Part shown: piece by piece, positions 24,753-37,809 of the stretch
Position numbering within the stretch: the stretch's first letter is position 1
Layout of the letters: each line of letters opens with the position of its first letter
NCBI RefSeq assembly: GCF_029227915.1
Contig: NC_079885.1
Location: forward strand, 27,841,001-27,905,000
Direction of reading: 5' to 3'
Origin: Hydractinia symbiolongicarpus
Lineage: Eukaryota > Cnidaria > Hydrozoa > Anthoathecata > Hydractiniidae
DNA length: 64,000 nucleotides
The notes under the pieces: generated by a model
Database searches by the model: none
Told to the model about the DNA's origin: nothing
The model's input: only the letters and a program-made list of their open reading frames with translations
Made by a program: the position numbers and the translations under genes

Positions 24753-27700
24753 CGTTGAAGAAATAAAAACATTTTCAAAAACAACATTTCATTGACTTTT
24801 TAACGGGGTCAATCCGCTTGACTTACAACGGTTGCGTCACATATTTGTACCAACATGTATTTAGTGATTTTTTTCCGATATTACAAAGTTGTATCGCTTT
24901 TAACAGTGAAACGATTGTCTGTGGGACTTAATTGAAGTGATTCTGGACTGTGACCTTATAAATGTGATAAGTGAGCCAACTGGAACCCAAGAAATGCCAT
25001 TCTTCTTATTTTGACATGATTGTCGCAACTCAGCGATTACACTGGTCGCGGTTTGGAGCGCTTCATTAAAAAATGTAGATAAATAAGTCATTTTTTACTG
25101 TGGGACAAATCCTAGCCGTTATCGCGCGCTGAAGAAATAGAGACAGTTTTAGAAGGTACATTTCAATGAATTTCTAACGGTATGAGTCCATTTGAGTTAG
25201 AACGGTTGAATCACATATTCGTACCAACATGTAATTAGTGATTTTTTCCGATATTACTAAGTTGTATCGCTTTCAACAGTGAAACGATTGACTGTGGGAC
25301 TTAATTGAAGTGATTCTGGACTGCGACCTTATAAATGTGATAAATGAGCCAATTGGACTCCAAGGAATCACATTCTTCTTAATTTGGCATGATTGCTGCA
25401 ATTCAGCGATTACACTCGGTCCAATGGTAGCGCTTCACTTAAAAACTTAGATAAAATAAGTCATTTTTTACTGTGGGACCAATCCTAGCCGTTAGCGCGC
25501 GCTGACGAAATAGAGACAGTTTTAAATACTACATTTCATTGACTTTCTAACGGTATTAGTCCGCTTCAACTACAACGGTTGCGTCACATATTCGTACCAA
25601 CATGTATTTAATGAATTTTTTCCATTTTTACAAAGTTGTATTGCTTTTGACAGTGAAACGATTGACTGTGGGACTTAATTGAAGTGATTCTGTACTGTGA
25701 CCTTATAAATGTGATAAATGAGCCTATTGGACTCCAAGGAATAACATTTTTCCCAATTTGACATGATTGCTGGAAATCAGCGATTACACTCGGCCCTATG
25801 GTAGCGCTTCAATTAAAAATTTTTATAAAATAAGTCCTTTTTTACTGTGGGACCAATCCTAGCCGTTAGCGCGCGCTGGAGAAATAGAGACAGTTTCAAA
25901 CACTACATTTCATTGACCTTTTAAAGGTATCAGTCCGTTTCTACTACAGCGGTTACGTCACATATTCGTACCAACATGTATTTAGTGATATTCTTCCGAT
26001 ATTATTGAGTTATATCGCTTTTAACAGTGAAACGATTGTCTCTGGGACTTAATTGAAGTAACTTTGGACTGTGACCTTATAAATGTGATAAGTAGGCCAA
26101 CTGGACCCCAAGAAATGACATTCTTCTTAATTTGACATGATTGCCGCAACTCAGCGATTACACTGGTCGCTGTTTGGAGCGCTTCATTTTAAAATTTAGA
26201 TAAATAAGTGATTTTTTACTGTGGGACGAATCCTAGCCGTTATTGCGTGCTGAAGAAATAGAGACAGTTTTAGAAGGTACGTTTCAATAAATTTCTAACG
26301 GTATGAGTCCGTTTGAGTTACATCGGTTGAGTCACATATTTGTCCCCACATGTATTAAGGGATATTTTTCTGATAATACTAGGTTGTATCGCTTTTAACA
26401 GTGGAACGATTGACTGTGGCACTTAATTGAACTGATTTTGGACTGTGACCTTATAAATGTGAAAAGTGAGACAATTGGAACCAAGAAATATAATTCTCCT
26501 TAATTTGACATGATTGCTGGAATTTACTGATTTCACTGGGCGCTGTGGTAGGGATTCACTTAAAAATTTAATTTAATAAGTCATTTTTTACGGTGGGACC
26601 AATCCTAGCCGTTAGCCTGCCCTGAAGAAAGAGAAACAGTTTTAAAAAAAACATTTCATTGACTCTCTAACGGTATCAGTCCGTTTCAATTACAACGGTT
26701 GCGTCACATATTCGAACCATCATGTATTTAGCGATATTTTTCTGATTTTACTAGGTTGCATCGTTTTTAACAATGAAAGCATTGACTGTGGGACTTAATT
26801 GAACTGATTTTGAACTTTGACCTCAAAAATGTGATAAATGAGACAATTGGTCCCAAGAAATAACATTCGTCCTAATTTGACGTGATTGCTGGAATTTACC
26901 GATTTCGCTGGGCGCTGTGGTAGCGCTTTATTTAAAAGTTTAGATAAATAAGTCCTTTTTTACTGTGGGACTAATCCTAGCCGTTAGCGCGCTGAAGAAA
27001 TAGAAAAATTTTCAAAAACTACATTTCATTGACTTTCTAACGGTGTCAATCCGCTTAAGTTACAACAGTTGCGTCACGTGTTCGTACCAACATGTATTTA
27101 GTGATTTTTTTCCGATATTACTCAGTTGTATTGCTTTTGACAGTGAAACGATTGACTGTGGGACTTAATTAAAGTGATTCTCTACTGTGACCTTATAAAT
27201 GTGATAAATGAGCCTATTGGACTCCAAGGAATAACATTTTTCCTAATTTGACATGATTGCTGGAAATCAGCGATTACACTCGGCCCTATGGTAGCGCTTC
27301 AATTAAACATTTTTATAAAATAAGTCTTTTTTACTGTGGGACCAATCCTAGCCGTTAGCGCGCGCTGGAGAAATAGAGACAGTTTCAAACACTACATTTC
27401 ATTGACCTTTTAAAGGTATCAGTCCGTTTCTACTACAACGGTTACGTCACATATTCGTACCAACATGTATTTAGTGGTATTCTTCCGATATTATTGAGTT
27501 ATATCGCTTTTAACAGCGAAACGATTGACTCTTGGACTTAATTGAAGTAACTTTGGACTGTGACCTTATAAATGTGATAAGTGAGCCAACTGGACCCCAA
27601 GAAATGACATTCTTTTTAATTTGACATGATTGCCGCAACTCAGCGATTACACTGGTCGCTGTTTGGAGCGCTTCATTTAAAAATTTAGATAAATAAGTTA

Positions 27701-28579
27701 TTTTTTTCTGTGGGACGAATCCTAGCCGTTATCGCGCGCTGAAGAAATAGAGACAGCTTTAGAAGGTACATTTTAATGAATTTCTAACGGTATGAGTCCA
27801 TTTGAGTTAGAACGGTTGAATCACATATTTGTACCAACATGTAATTAGTGATTTTTTCCGATATTACTAATTTGTATCGCTTTTAACAGTGAAACGATTG
27901 ACTGTGGGACTTAATTGAAGTGATTCTGGACTGCGACCTTATAAATGTGATAAATAAGCCAATTGGACTCCAAGCAAAAACATTCTTCTTAATTTGACAT
28001 GATTGCTGCAATTCAGCGATTACACTCGGCCCAATGGTAGCGCTTCACTTAAAAATTTAGATAAAATAAGTCATTTTTTACTGTGGGACCAACCCTAACA
28101 GTTAGCGCGCGCTGAAGAAATAAAGACAGTTTCAAATACTACATTTCATTGACTTTCTAGCGGTATTAGTCCGTTTCAACTACAACGGTTGCGTGACATA
28201 TTCGTACCAACATGTATTTAGTGAATTTTTTCCATTATTACTAAGTTGTATTGCTTTTGACAGTGAAACGATTGACTGTGGGACTTAATTGAAGTGATTC
28301 TGGACGGTGACCTTATAAATGTGATAAATGAGCCAATTGGATTCCAAGGATTAACATTTTTCCTAATTTGACATGATTGCTGGAATTCAGCGATTGCACT
28401 CGGCCCTATGGTACGCTTCACTTAAATTTTTTATAAAATAAGTCCTTTTTTACTGTGGGACCAATCCTAGCCGTTAGCGCGCGCTGAAGAAATAGAGACA
28501 GTTTCAAACACTACATTTCATTGACTTTTTAAAGGTATCAGTCCGTTTTAACTACAACGGTTACGTCACATATTCGTAC

Positions 28580-29870
28580 CAACATGTATTTAGTGATTTT
28601 TTTCCGATATTACTAAGTTGCATTGCTTTTGACAGTGAAGCGATTGCCTGTGGGACTTAATTGAAGTGATTCTGGACTGTGACCTTTTAAATGTGATAGA
28701 TGAGCCAATTGGATTCCAAGGAATAACATTCTTCTTAATTTGACATGATTTCTGCAATTCAGCGATTACACTCGGCCCAATGGTAGCGCTTCTCTTAAAA
28801 ATTTATATAAAATAAGTCATTTTTTACTGTGGGACCAATCCTGGCCGTTAGCACGGGTTGAATAAATAGGAACAGTTTCAAAGACTACATTTCATTGAAC
28901 TTCTGGCGGTATAAATCCGTTTGAGTTACAACGGTTGCGTCACATATTCGTACCAACATGTATTTAGCGATAGTATTCGGATATTACTAGGTTGCATCGC
29001 TTTTAGCAGTGAAAGGATTGACTGTGGGACTTAATTGAACTGATATTGGACTTTGACCTCATAAATCTCATAAATGAGACAATTCGAACCAAGGAATAAC
29101 ATCCTTCTTAATTTGACATGATTGCTGGAATTTACCGATTTCGCTGGGCGCTGTGGTAGCGTTTTAAAAAAAAGTTTAGATAAATAAGTCATTTTGTACT
29201 GTGGGACCAATCCTAGCAGTTAGCGAGCGTTGAAGAAATAGAGACAGTTTCAAAAACTACATTTCATTGACTTTCTAACGGTGTCAATCCGCTGAACTTA
29301 CAACGGTTGCGTCACGTATTCGTACTAACATGTATTTACTGATTCTTTTCCGATATTACTAAGTTGTATTTGTTTTGACAGCGAAACGATTGACTGTGGG
29401 ACTTAATTGAAGTGATTCTGTACTGCGACCTTATAAATGTGATAAATGAGCCAATTGGACTCCAAGGAATAACATTCTTCTTAATTTGACATGATTGCTG
29501 GAATTCAGCGATTACACTCGGCCCAATGGTAGCGCTTCTCTTAAAAATTTAGATAAAATAAGTCATTTTTTTCTGTGGGACCAATCCTAGCCGTTAGCGC
29601 GCGCTGAAGAAATAAAGACAGTTTCAAATACTACATTTCATTGACTTTCTAACGGTATTAGTCTGTTTCAACTACAACGGTTGTGTGACATATTCGTACC
29701 AACATGTATTTAGTGAATTTTTTCCATTATTACTAAGTTGTATTGCTTTTGACAGGGAAACGATTGACTGTGGGACTTAATTGAAGTGATTCTGGACTGT
29801 GACCTTATAAATATGATAAATGAGCCAATTGGATTCCAAGGAATAACATTTTTCCTAATTTGACATGATT
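28580..29870 (+). repeat. Block duplication copy 1 (1.29 kb; partner 31940-33228)
   Basis: This segment of about 3.5 units is repeated 3,359 bases to the right with a handful of differences. Both copies begin around a class A unit with gttgcattgcttttgac and gacagtgaagcg. They then carry a front with ttgaacttctggcgg, a class B unit with an unusual aaatgtcat or aaatctcat, and a unit with gtattcgtactaacatg. Confidence 0.78.
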
Positions 29871-31939
29871 GCTGGAAATCAGCGATTACACTCGGCCCTA
29901 TGGTAGCGCTTCAATTAAAAATTTTTATAAAATAAGTCCTTTTTTACTGTGGGACCAATCCTAGCCGTTAGCGCGCGCTGGAGAAATAGAGACAGTTTCA
30001 AACACTACATTTCATTGACCTTTTAAAGGTATTAGTCCGTTTCTACTACAACGGTTACGTCACATATTCGTCCCCACATGTATTAAGGGATATTTTTCTG
30101 ATAATACTAGGTTGTATCGCTTTTAACAGTGAAACGATTGACTGTGGCACTTAGTTGAACTGATTTTGGACTGTGACCTTATAAATGTGATAAGTGAGAC
30201 AATCGGAACCAAGAAATATCATTCTCCTTAATTTGACATGATTGCTGGAATTTACTGATTTCACTGGGCGCTGTGGTAGGGATTCACTTAAAAATTTAGA
30301 TAAATAAGTCATTTTTTACAATGGGACCAATCCTAGCCGTTAGCCCGCGCTGAAGAAAGAGAAACAGTTTTAAAAACAACATTTCTTTGACTTTCTAACG
30401 GTGAAAATGCGCTTAAGTTACAACGGTTCCGTCACGTATTCGTACCAACATGTATTTAGTGATTTTTTTCCGATATTACTCAGTTCCATTGCTTTTGACA
30501 GTGAAACGATTGACTATGGGACTTAATTGAAGTGATTCTGTACTGTGACCTTATAAATGTGTTTAATGAGCCTATTGGACTCCAAGGAATAACATTTTTC
30601 TTAATTTGACATGATTGCTGGAATTCAGCTGTTATACTCGACCCTATGGTAGCGCTGCACTTAAAAATTGATATAAAATAAGTCCTTTTTTACTGTGCGA
30701 CCAATCCTGGCCGTTAGCACGCGCTGAATAAATAGGAACAGTTTCAAAGACTACATTTCATTGACCTTCTGGCGGTATAAATCCGTTTGAGTTACAACGG
30801 TTGCCTCACATATTCGTACCAACATGTATTTAGCGATAGTATTCGGATATTACTAGGTTGCATCGCTTTTAACAGTGAAACGATTGACTGTGGGACTTAA
30901 TTGAACTTATTTTGGACTGTGATCTTATAAATGTGATAAATGAGAAAATTGGACACAAGGAATAACATTCTTCTTAATTTGACATGATTGTTGGAATTTA
31001 CCGATTTCGGTGGGCGCTGTGGTAGCGTTTTATTTAAAAGTTTAGATATGTAAGTCATTTTGTACTGCGGGATCAATCCTAGCCGTTAGCGTGCGTTGAA
31101 GAAATAAAAACATTTTCAAAAACTACATTTCATTGAATTTCTAACGGTGTTAATCCGCTTGACTTACAACGGTTGCGTCACATATTTGTACCAACATGGA
31201 TTTAGTGATTTTTTTCCGATATTACTAAGTTGTATCGCTTTTAACAGTGAAACGATTGTCTGAGGGACTTAATTGAAGTGATTCTGGACTGTGACCTTTT
31301 AAATGTGATAAGTGAGCCAACTGGACACCAAGAAATGACATTCTTTTTAATTTGACAAGATTGCCGCAACTCAGCGATTGCACTGGGCGCTGTTTGGAGT
31401 GCTTCATTAAAAAAATTAGATAAATAAGTCATTTTTTACTGTGGGACGAATCCTGGCCGTTATCGCGCGCTGAAGAAATAGAGACAGTTTTAGAAGGTAC
31501 ATTTCAATGAATTTCTAACGGTATGAGTCCATTTGAGTTACAACGGTTGAATCACATATTTGTACCAACATGTAATTAATGATTTTTTTCCGATATTACT
31601 AAGTTGTATCGCTTTTAACAGTGAAACGATTGACTGTGGGACTTAATTGAAGTGATTCTGGACTGTGACCTTATAAATGTGATAAATGAGCCAATTGGAT
31701 TCCAAGGAATAACATTTTTCCTAATTTGACATGATTGCTGGAATTCAGCGATTACACTCGGCCCTATGGTACGCTTCACTTAAAATTTTTTATAAAATAA
31801 GTCCTTTTTTACTGTGGGACCAATCCTAGCCGTTAGCGCGCGCTGAAGAAATAAAGACAGTTTCAAATACTACATTTCATTGACTTTCTAACGGTATTAG
31901 TCTGTTTCAACTACAACGGTTGCGTGACATATTCGTACC

Positions 31940-33228
31940 AACATGTATTTAGTGATTTTTTTCCGATATTACTAAGTTGCATTGCTTTTGACAGTGAAGC
32001 GATTGCCTGTGGGACTTAATTGAAGTGATTCTGGACTGTGACCTTATAAATGTGATAGATGAGCCAATTGGATTCCAAGGAATAACATTCTTCTTAATTT
32101 GACATGATTTCTGCAACTCAGCGATTACACTCGGCCCAATGGTAGCGCTTCTCTTAAAAATTTATATAAAATAACTCATTTTTTACTGTGGGACCAATCC
32201 TGGCAGTTAGCACGGGCTGAATAAATAGGAACAGTTTCAAAGACTACATTTCATTGAACTTCTGGCGGTATAAATCCGTTTGAGTTACAACGGTTGCGTC
32301 ACATATTCGTACCAACATGTATTTAGCGATAGTATTCGGATATTACTAGGTTGCATCGCTTTTAGCAGTGAAAGGATTGACTGTGGGACTTAATTGAACT
32401 GATATTGGACTTTGACCTCATAAATGTCATAAATGAGACAATTCGACCCAAGGAATAACATCCTTCTTAATTTGACATGATTGCTGGAATTTACCGATTT
32501 CGCTGGGCGCTGTGGTAGCGTTTTAAAAAAAAGTTTAGATAAATAAGTCATTTTGTACTGTGGGACCAATCCTAGCAGTTAGCGAGCGTTGAAGAAATAG
32601 AGACAGTTTCAAAAACTACATTTCATTGACTTTCTAACGGTGTCAATCCGCTTAACTTACAACGGTTGCGTCACGTATTCGTACTAACATGTATTTTGTG
32701 ATTCTTTTCCGATATTACTAAGTTGTATTTTTTTGACAGCGAAACGATTGACTGTGGGACTTAATTAAAGTGATTCTGTACTGCGACCTTATAAATGTCA
32801 TAAATGAGCCAATTGGACTCCAAGGAATAACATTCTTCTTAATTTGACATGATTGCTGGAATTCAGCGATTACACTCGGCCCAATGGTAGCGCTTCTCTT
32901 AAAAATTTAGATAAAATAAATCATTTTTTTCTGTGGGACCAATCCTAGCCGTTAGCGCGCGCTGAAGAAATAAAGACAGTTTCAAATACTACATTTCATT
33001 GACTTTCTAACGGTATTAGTCCGTTTCAACTACAACGGTTGCGTGACATATTCGTACCAACATGTATTTAGTGAATTTTTTCCATTATTACTAAGTTGTA
33101 TTGCTTTTGACAGTGAAACGATTGACTGTGGGACTTAATTGAAGTGATTCTGGACTGTGACCTTATAAATGTGATAAATGAGCCAATTGGATTCCAAGGA
33201 ATAACATTTTTCCTGACTTGACATGATT
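31940..33228 (+). repeat. Block duplication copy 2 (1.29 kb; partner 28580-29870)
   Basis: This is the counterpart of 28580-29870 at an offset of 3,358-3,359, keeping the same order of unit types. Similar material, with gacagtgaagcg and ttgaacttctggcgg, appears again at 34530-35620, 37890-38980 and 40127-41217. The block was therefore a donor or relative of later higher-order repeats. Confidence 0.78.
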
Positions 33229-34451
33229 GCTGGAATTCTGCGATTACACTCGGCCCTATGGTAGCGCTTCACTTAAAATTTTTTATAAAATAAGTCCTTT
33301 TTTACTGTGGGACCAATCCTAGCCGTTAGCGCGCGGAAGAAACAGGGACAGTTTCAAACACTACATATCATTGACCTTCTGGCGGTATAAATCTGTTTCA
33401 GTTACAACGGTTGTGTCACATATTCGTACCAACATGTATTTAGCGATAGTATCCGGATATTACTAGGTTGCATCGCTTTTAACAGTGAAACGATTGACTG
33501 TGGGACTTAATTGAACTTATTTTGGACTGTGATCTTATAAATGTGATAAATGAGACAATTGGACCCAAGGAATAACATTATTTTTAATTTGACATGATAG
33601 CTGGTATTTACCGATTTCGCTTGGCGCTGTGGTAGCGATTTATTTAAAAGTTTAGATATATAAGTCATTTTGTACTGCGGGACCAATCCTAGCCGTTAGC
33701 GCGCGTTGAAGAAATAAAAACATTTTGCAAAACTACATTTCATTGACTTTCTAACGGTGTCAATCCGCTTGACTTACAACGGTTGCGTCACGTATTCGTA
33801 CTAACATGTATTTAGTGATTCTTTTCCGATATTACTAAGTTGTATTTGTTTTGACAGCGAAACGATTGACTGATGGACTTAATTGAAGTGATTCTGGACT
33901 GTGACCTTTTAAATGTGATAAGTGAGCCAACTGGACCCCAAGAAATGACATTCTTCTTAATTTGACAAGATTGCCGCAACTCAGCGATTACACTGGGCGC
34001 TGTTTGGAGCGCTTCATTAAAAAATTTAGATAAATAAGTCATTTTTTACTGTGGGACGAATCCTAGCCGTTATCGCGCGCTGAAGAAATAGAGACAGTTT
34101 TAGAAGGTACATTTCAATGAATTTCTAACGGTATGAGTCCATTTGAGTTACAACGGTTGAATCACATATTTGTACCAACATGTAATTAATGATTTTTTTC
34201 CGATATTACTAAGTTGTATCGCTTTTAACAGTGAAACGATTGACTGTGGGACTTAATTGAAGTGATTCTGGACTGTGACCTTATAAATGTGATAAATGAG
34301 CCAATTGGATTCCAAGGAATAACATTTTTCCTCATTTGACATGATTGCTGCAATTCAGCGATTACACTCGGCCCTGTGGTAGCGCTTCACTTAAAATTTT
34401 TTATAAAATAAGTCCTTTTTTACTGTGGGACCAATCCTAGCCGTTAGCGCG

Positions 34452-37400
34452 CGCTGAAGAAATAGAGACAGTTTCAAACACTACATTTCATTGACTTTTT
34501 AAAGGTATCAGTCCGCTTCAACTACAACGGTTACGTCACATATTCGTACCAACATGTATTTAGTGATTTTTTTCCGATATTACTAAGTTGCATTGCTTTT
34601 GACAGTGAAGCGATTGCCTGTGGGACTTAATTGAGGTGATTCTGGACTGTGACCTTATAAATGTGATAGATGAGCCAATTGGATTCCAAGGAATAACATT
34701 CTTCTTAATTTGACATGATTTCTGCAATTCAGCGATTACACTCGGCCCAATGGTAGCGCTTCTCTTAAAAATTTAGATAAAATAAGTCATTTTTTACTGT
34801 GGGACCAATCCTAGCCGTTAGCGCAGGCTGAAGAAATAGAGACAGTTTCAAAAACTACATTTCATTGACTTTCTAACGGTGTCAAACCGCTTAACTTACA
34901 ACGGTTGCGTCACGTATTCGTACCAACATGTATTTAGTGATTCTTTTCCGATATTTCTAAGTTGTATTTCTTTTGACAGTGAAACGATTGACTGTGCGAC
35001 TTAATTGAAGTGATTTTGTACTGTGACCTTATAAATGTGATAAATGAGCCAATTGGACTCCAAGGAATAACATTCTTCTTAATTTGACATGATTGCTGGA
35101 ATTCAGCGATTACACTCGGCCCTATGGTAGCGCTTCACTTAAAAATTTATATAAAATAAGTCATTTTTTACTGTGGGACCAATCCTGGCCGTTAGCACGC
35201 GCTGAATAAATAGGAACAGTTTCAAAGACTACATTTCATTGAACTTCTGGCGGTATAAATCCGTTTGAGTTACAACGGTTGCGTCACATATTCGTACCAA
35301 CATGTATTTAGCGATAGTATTCGGATATTACTAGGTTGCATCGCTTTTAGCAGTGAAAGGATTGACTTTGGGACTTAATTGATCTGATATTGGACTTTGA
35401 CCTCATAAATATCATAAATGAGACAATTCGACCCAAGGAATAACATCCTTCTTAATTTGACATGATTGCTGGAATTTACCGATTTCGCTGGGAGCTGTGG
35501 TAGCGTTTTAAAAAAAAGTTTAGATAAATAAGTCATTTTGTACTGTGGGACCAATCCTAGCAGTTAGCGAGCGTTGAAGAAATAGAGACAGTTTCAAAAA
35601 CTACATTTCATTGACTTTCTAACGGTGTCAATCCGCTTAACTTACAACGGTTGCGTCACGTATTCGTGCTAACATGTATTTAGTGATTCTTTTAGGATAT
35701 TACTAAGTTGTACTTGTTTTGACAGCGAAACGATTGACTGTGGGACTTAATTGAAATGATTCTGTACTGCGACCTTATAAATGTGATAAATGAGCCAATT
35801 GGACTCCAAGGAATAACATTCTTCTTAATTTGACATGATTGCTGGAATTCAGCGATTACACTCGGCCCTATGGTAGCGCTTCATTTAAAAACTTAGATAA
35901 ATAAGTCTTTTTTACGATAGGACCAATCCTAGCCGTTAGCGCGCGCTGAAGAAAGAGAGACAGTTTTAAAAACTACATTTCATTGACTTTCTAACGGTAT
36001 CATTCCGTTTCAATTACAACGGTTGCGTCACATATTCGTACGAACAAATATTTAGCGATATTTTTCTGATTTTACTAGGTTGCATCGTTTTTAACAGTGA
36101 AAGGATTGACTGTGGGACTTAATTGAACTGATTTTGGACTGTGATCTTATAAATGTGATAAGTGAGACAATTGGACCCAAGAAATAACATTCTTCTTACC
36201 TTGACATGATTGCTGGAATTTACCGATTTCACTGGGCGCTGTGGTAGCGCTTCATTTAAAAACTTAGATAAAATAAGTCATTTTTTACTGTGGGACCAAT
36301 CCTGGCCGTTAGCACGCGCTGAATAAATAGGAACAGTTTCAAAGACTACATTTCATTGACTTTCTAACGGTATCATGCCGTTTCAATTACAACGGTTGCG
36401 TCACATATTCGTACGAACATGTATTTAGCGATAATTTTCTGATTTTACTAGGTTGCATCGTTTTTAACAGTGAAAGGATTGACTGTGGGACTTAATTGAA
36501 CTGATTTTGGACTGTGTTCTTATAAATGTGATAAGTGAGACAATTGGACCCAAGAAATAACATTCTTCTTACCTTGACATGATTGCTGGAATTTACCGAT
36601 TTCGCTGGGCGCTGTGGTAGCGTTTTATTTAAAAGTTTAGATAAATAAGTCATTTTGTACTGTGGGACCAATCCTAGCCGTTAGCGGGCGTTGAAGAAAA
36701 AGAAACATTTTCAAAAACTACATTTCATTGACTTTCTAACGGTGTCAATCCGCTTGACTTACAACGGTTGAGTCACATATTTGTACCAACATGTATTTAG
36801 TGATTTTTTTCCGATACTCTAAGTTGTATCGCTTTTATCAGTAAAACGATTGACTGTGGGATTTAAGTGAAGTGATTCTGGACTGTGACCTTATAAATGT
36901 GATAAGTGAGCCAACTGGATCCCAAGAAATGACATTCTTCTTAATTTGACATGATTGCCGCAACTCAGCGATTACACTGGTCGCTGTTTGGAGCGCTTCA
37001 TTGAAAAATTTAGATAAATAAGTCATTTTTTACTGTTGGACGAATCCTAGCCGTTATCGCGCGCTGAAGAAATAGAGACAGTTTTGGAAGGTACATTTCA
37101 ATGAATCTCTAACGGTATGATTCCATTTGAGTTACAACAGTTGAATCACATATTCGCACCAACATGTATATAGTGATTTTTTTCCGATATTACTAAGTTG
37201 TATCGCTTTTAACAGTGCAACGATTGACTGTGGGACTTAATCGAAGTGATTCTGGACTGCGACCTTATAAATGTGATAAATGAGCCAATTGGACTAAGAG
37301 GAAAAACATTCTTTCTAATTTGACATGATTGCTGGAAGTTACCGATTTCGCTGGGCGCTGTGGTAGCGTTTTATTTAAAAGTTTAGATAAATAAGTCATT

Positions 37401-37809
37401 TTGTACTGTGGGACCAATCCTAGCCGTTAGCGGGCGTTGAAGAAAAAGAAATATTTTCAAAAACTACATTTCATTGACTTTCTAACGGTGTCAATCCGCT
37501 TGACTTACAACGGTTGAGTCACATATTTCTACCAATATGTATTTAGTGATTTTTTTCCGATATTACTAAGTTGTATCGCTTTTAACAGTAAAACGATTGA
37601 CTGTGGGATTTAATTGAAGTGATTCTGGACTGTGACCTTATAAATGTGATAAGTAAGCCAACTGGACCCCAAGAAATGACATTCTTCTTAATTTGACATG
37701 ATTGCCGCAACTCAGCGATTACACTGGTCGCTGTTTGGAGCGCTTCATTAAAACATTTAGATAAATAAGTCATTTTTTTACTGTGGGACGAATCCTAGCC
37801 GTTATCGCG
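34452..37809 (+). repeat. 9-unit block linking the left mosaic to the right-hand repeats
   Basis: Units start at 34452, 34826, 35200, 35572, 35944, 36317, 36689, 37062 and 37435. The first three to four units match 37810-38980 (offset about 3,358), sharing gactgtgcgacttaatt. The units at 35944 and 36317 are the first in the window to carry the ttcgtacgaa palindrome. The last three units form the trimer cassette listed separately. Confidence 0.87.
36689..37809 (+). repeat. Trimer cassette, copy 1
   Basis: Three consecutive units (36689, 37062, 37435; 373, 373 and 375 bp) form a set that recurs four more times. Its signatures are a three-base loss in the first unit (gatactctaagttg instead of gatattactaagttg) with ttttatcagtaaaacg; cgcaccaacatgtatatagtg and ggactaagaggaaaaac in the second; and tttctaccaatatg in the third. 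The middle unit changes class part-way, from a gttttggaaggtac front to a taccgatttcgctggg end. Confidence 0.85.

Larger units (their letters stand above)
21701..28481 (+). repeat. Mosaic block of 18 unit starts
   Basis: Units start at 21784, 22158, 22530, 22904, 23277, 23651, 24024, 24398, 24753, 25127, 25500, 25874, 26248, 26620, 26990, 27363, 27737 and 28110. Units 21784 to about 23040 match 14321 to about 15580 at an offset of 7,463. The adjacent units at 23277 and 23651 are near-duplicates sharing gtacgtttcaaaaaatt. Units 25874 and 27363 share ttgaccttttaaaggtatc with ctactac. The 24398 unit is shortened (annotated separately). The hinge is reduced at 26620 (gcctgccctgaag) and 26990 (gcgctgaag). 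Confidence 0.85.
28482..34451 (+). repeat. Block of 16 units with internal 9-unit-spaced duplication
   Basis: Units start at 28482, 28856, 29228, 29602, 29976, 30348, 30722, 31094, 31468, 31841, 32215, 32587, 32960, 33334, 33704 and 34078. Bases of about 28580-29870 match about 31940-33228 (offset about 3,359). Shared private variants include gacagtgaagcg, aattcgaaccaagg/aattcgacccaagg and tagcgagcgttgaag. Units 31094-31468 match 33704-34078 (offset 2,610), sharing gtaattaatgattt. The hinge at 33334 lacks the ct of ctgaag. At about 28,408 and 31,767 two units share ggtacgcttcac, a one-base loss. Confidence 0.85.

Noticed and set aside
31225-31432. Two overlapping minus-strand open frames in different phases
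   Set aside because: Two frames open over the same bases show that openness here carries no coding signal.
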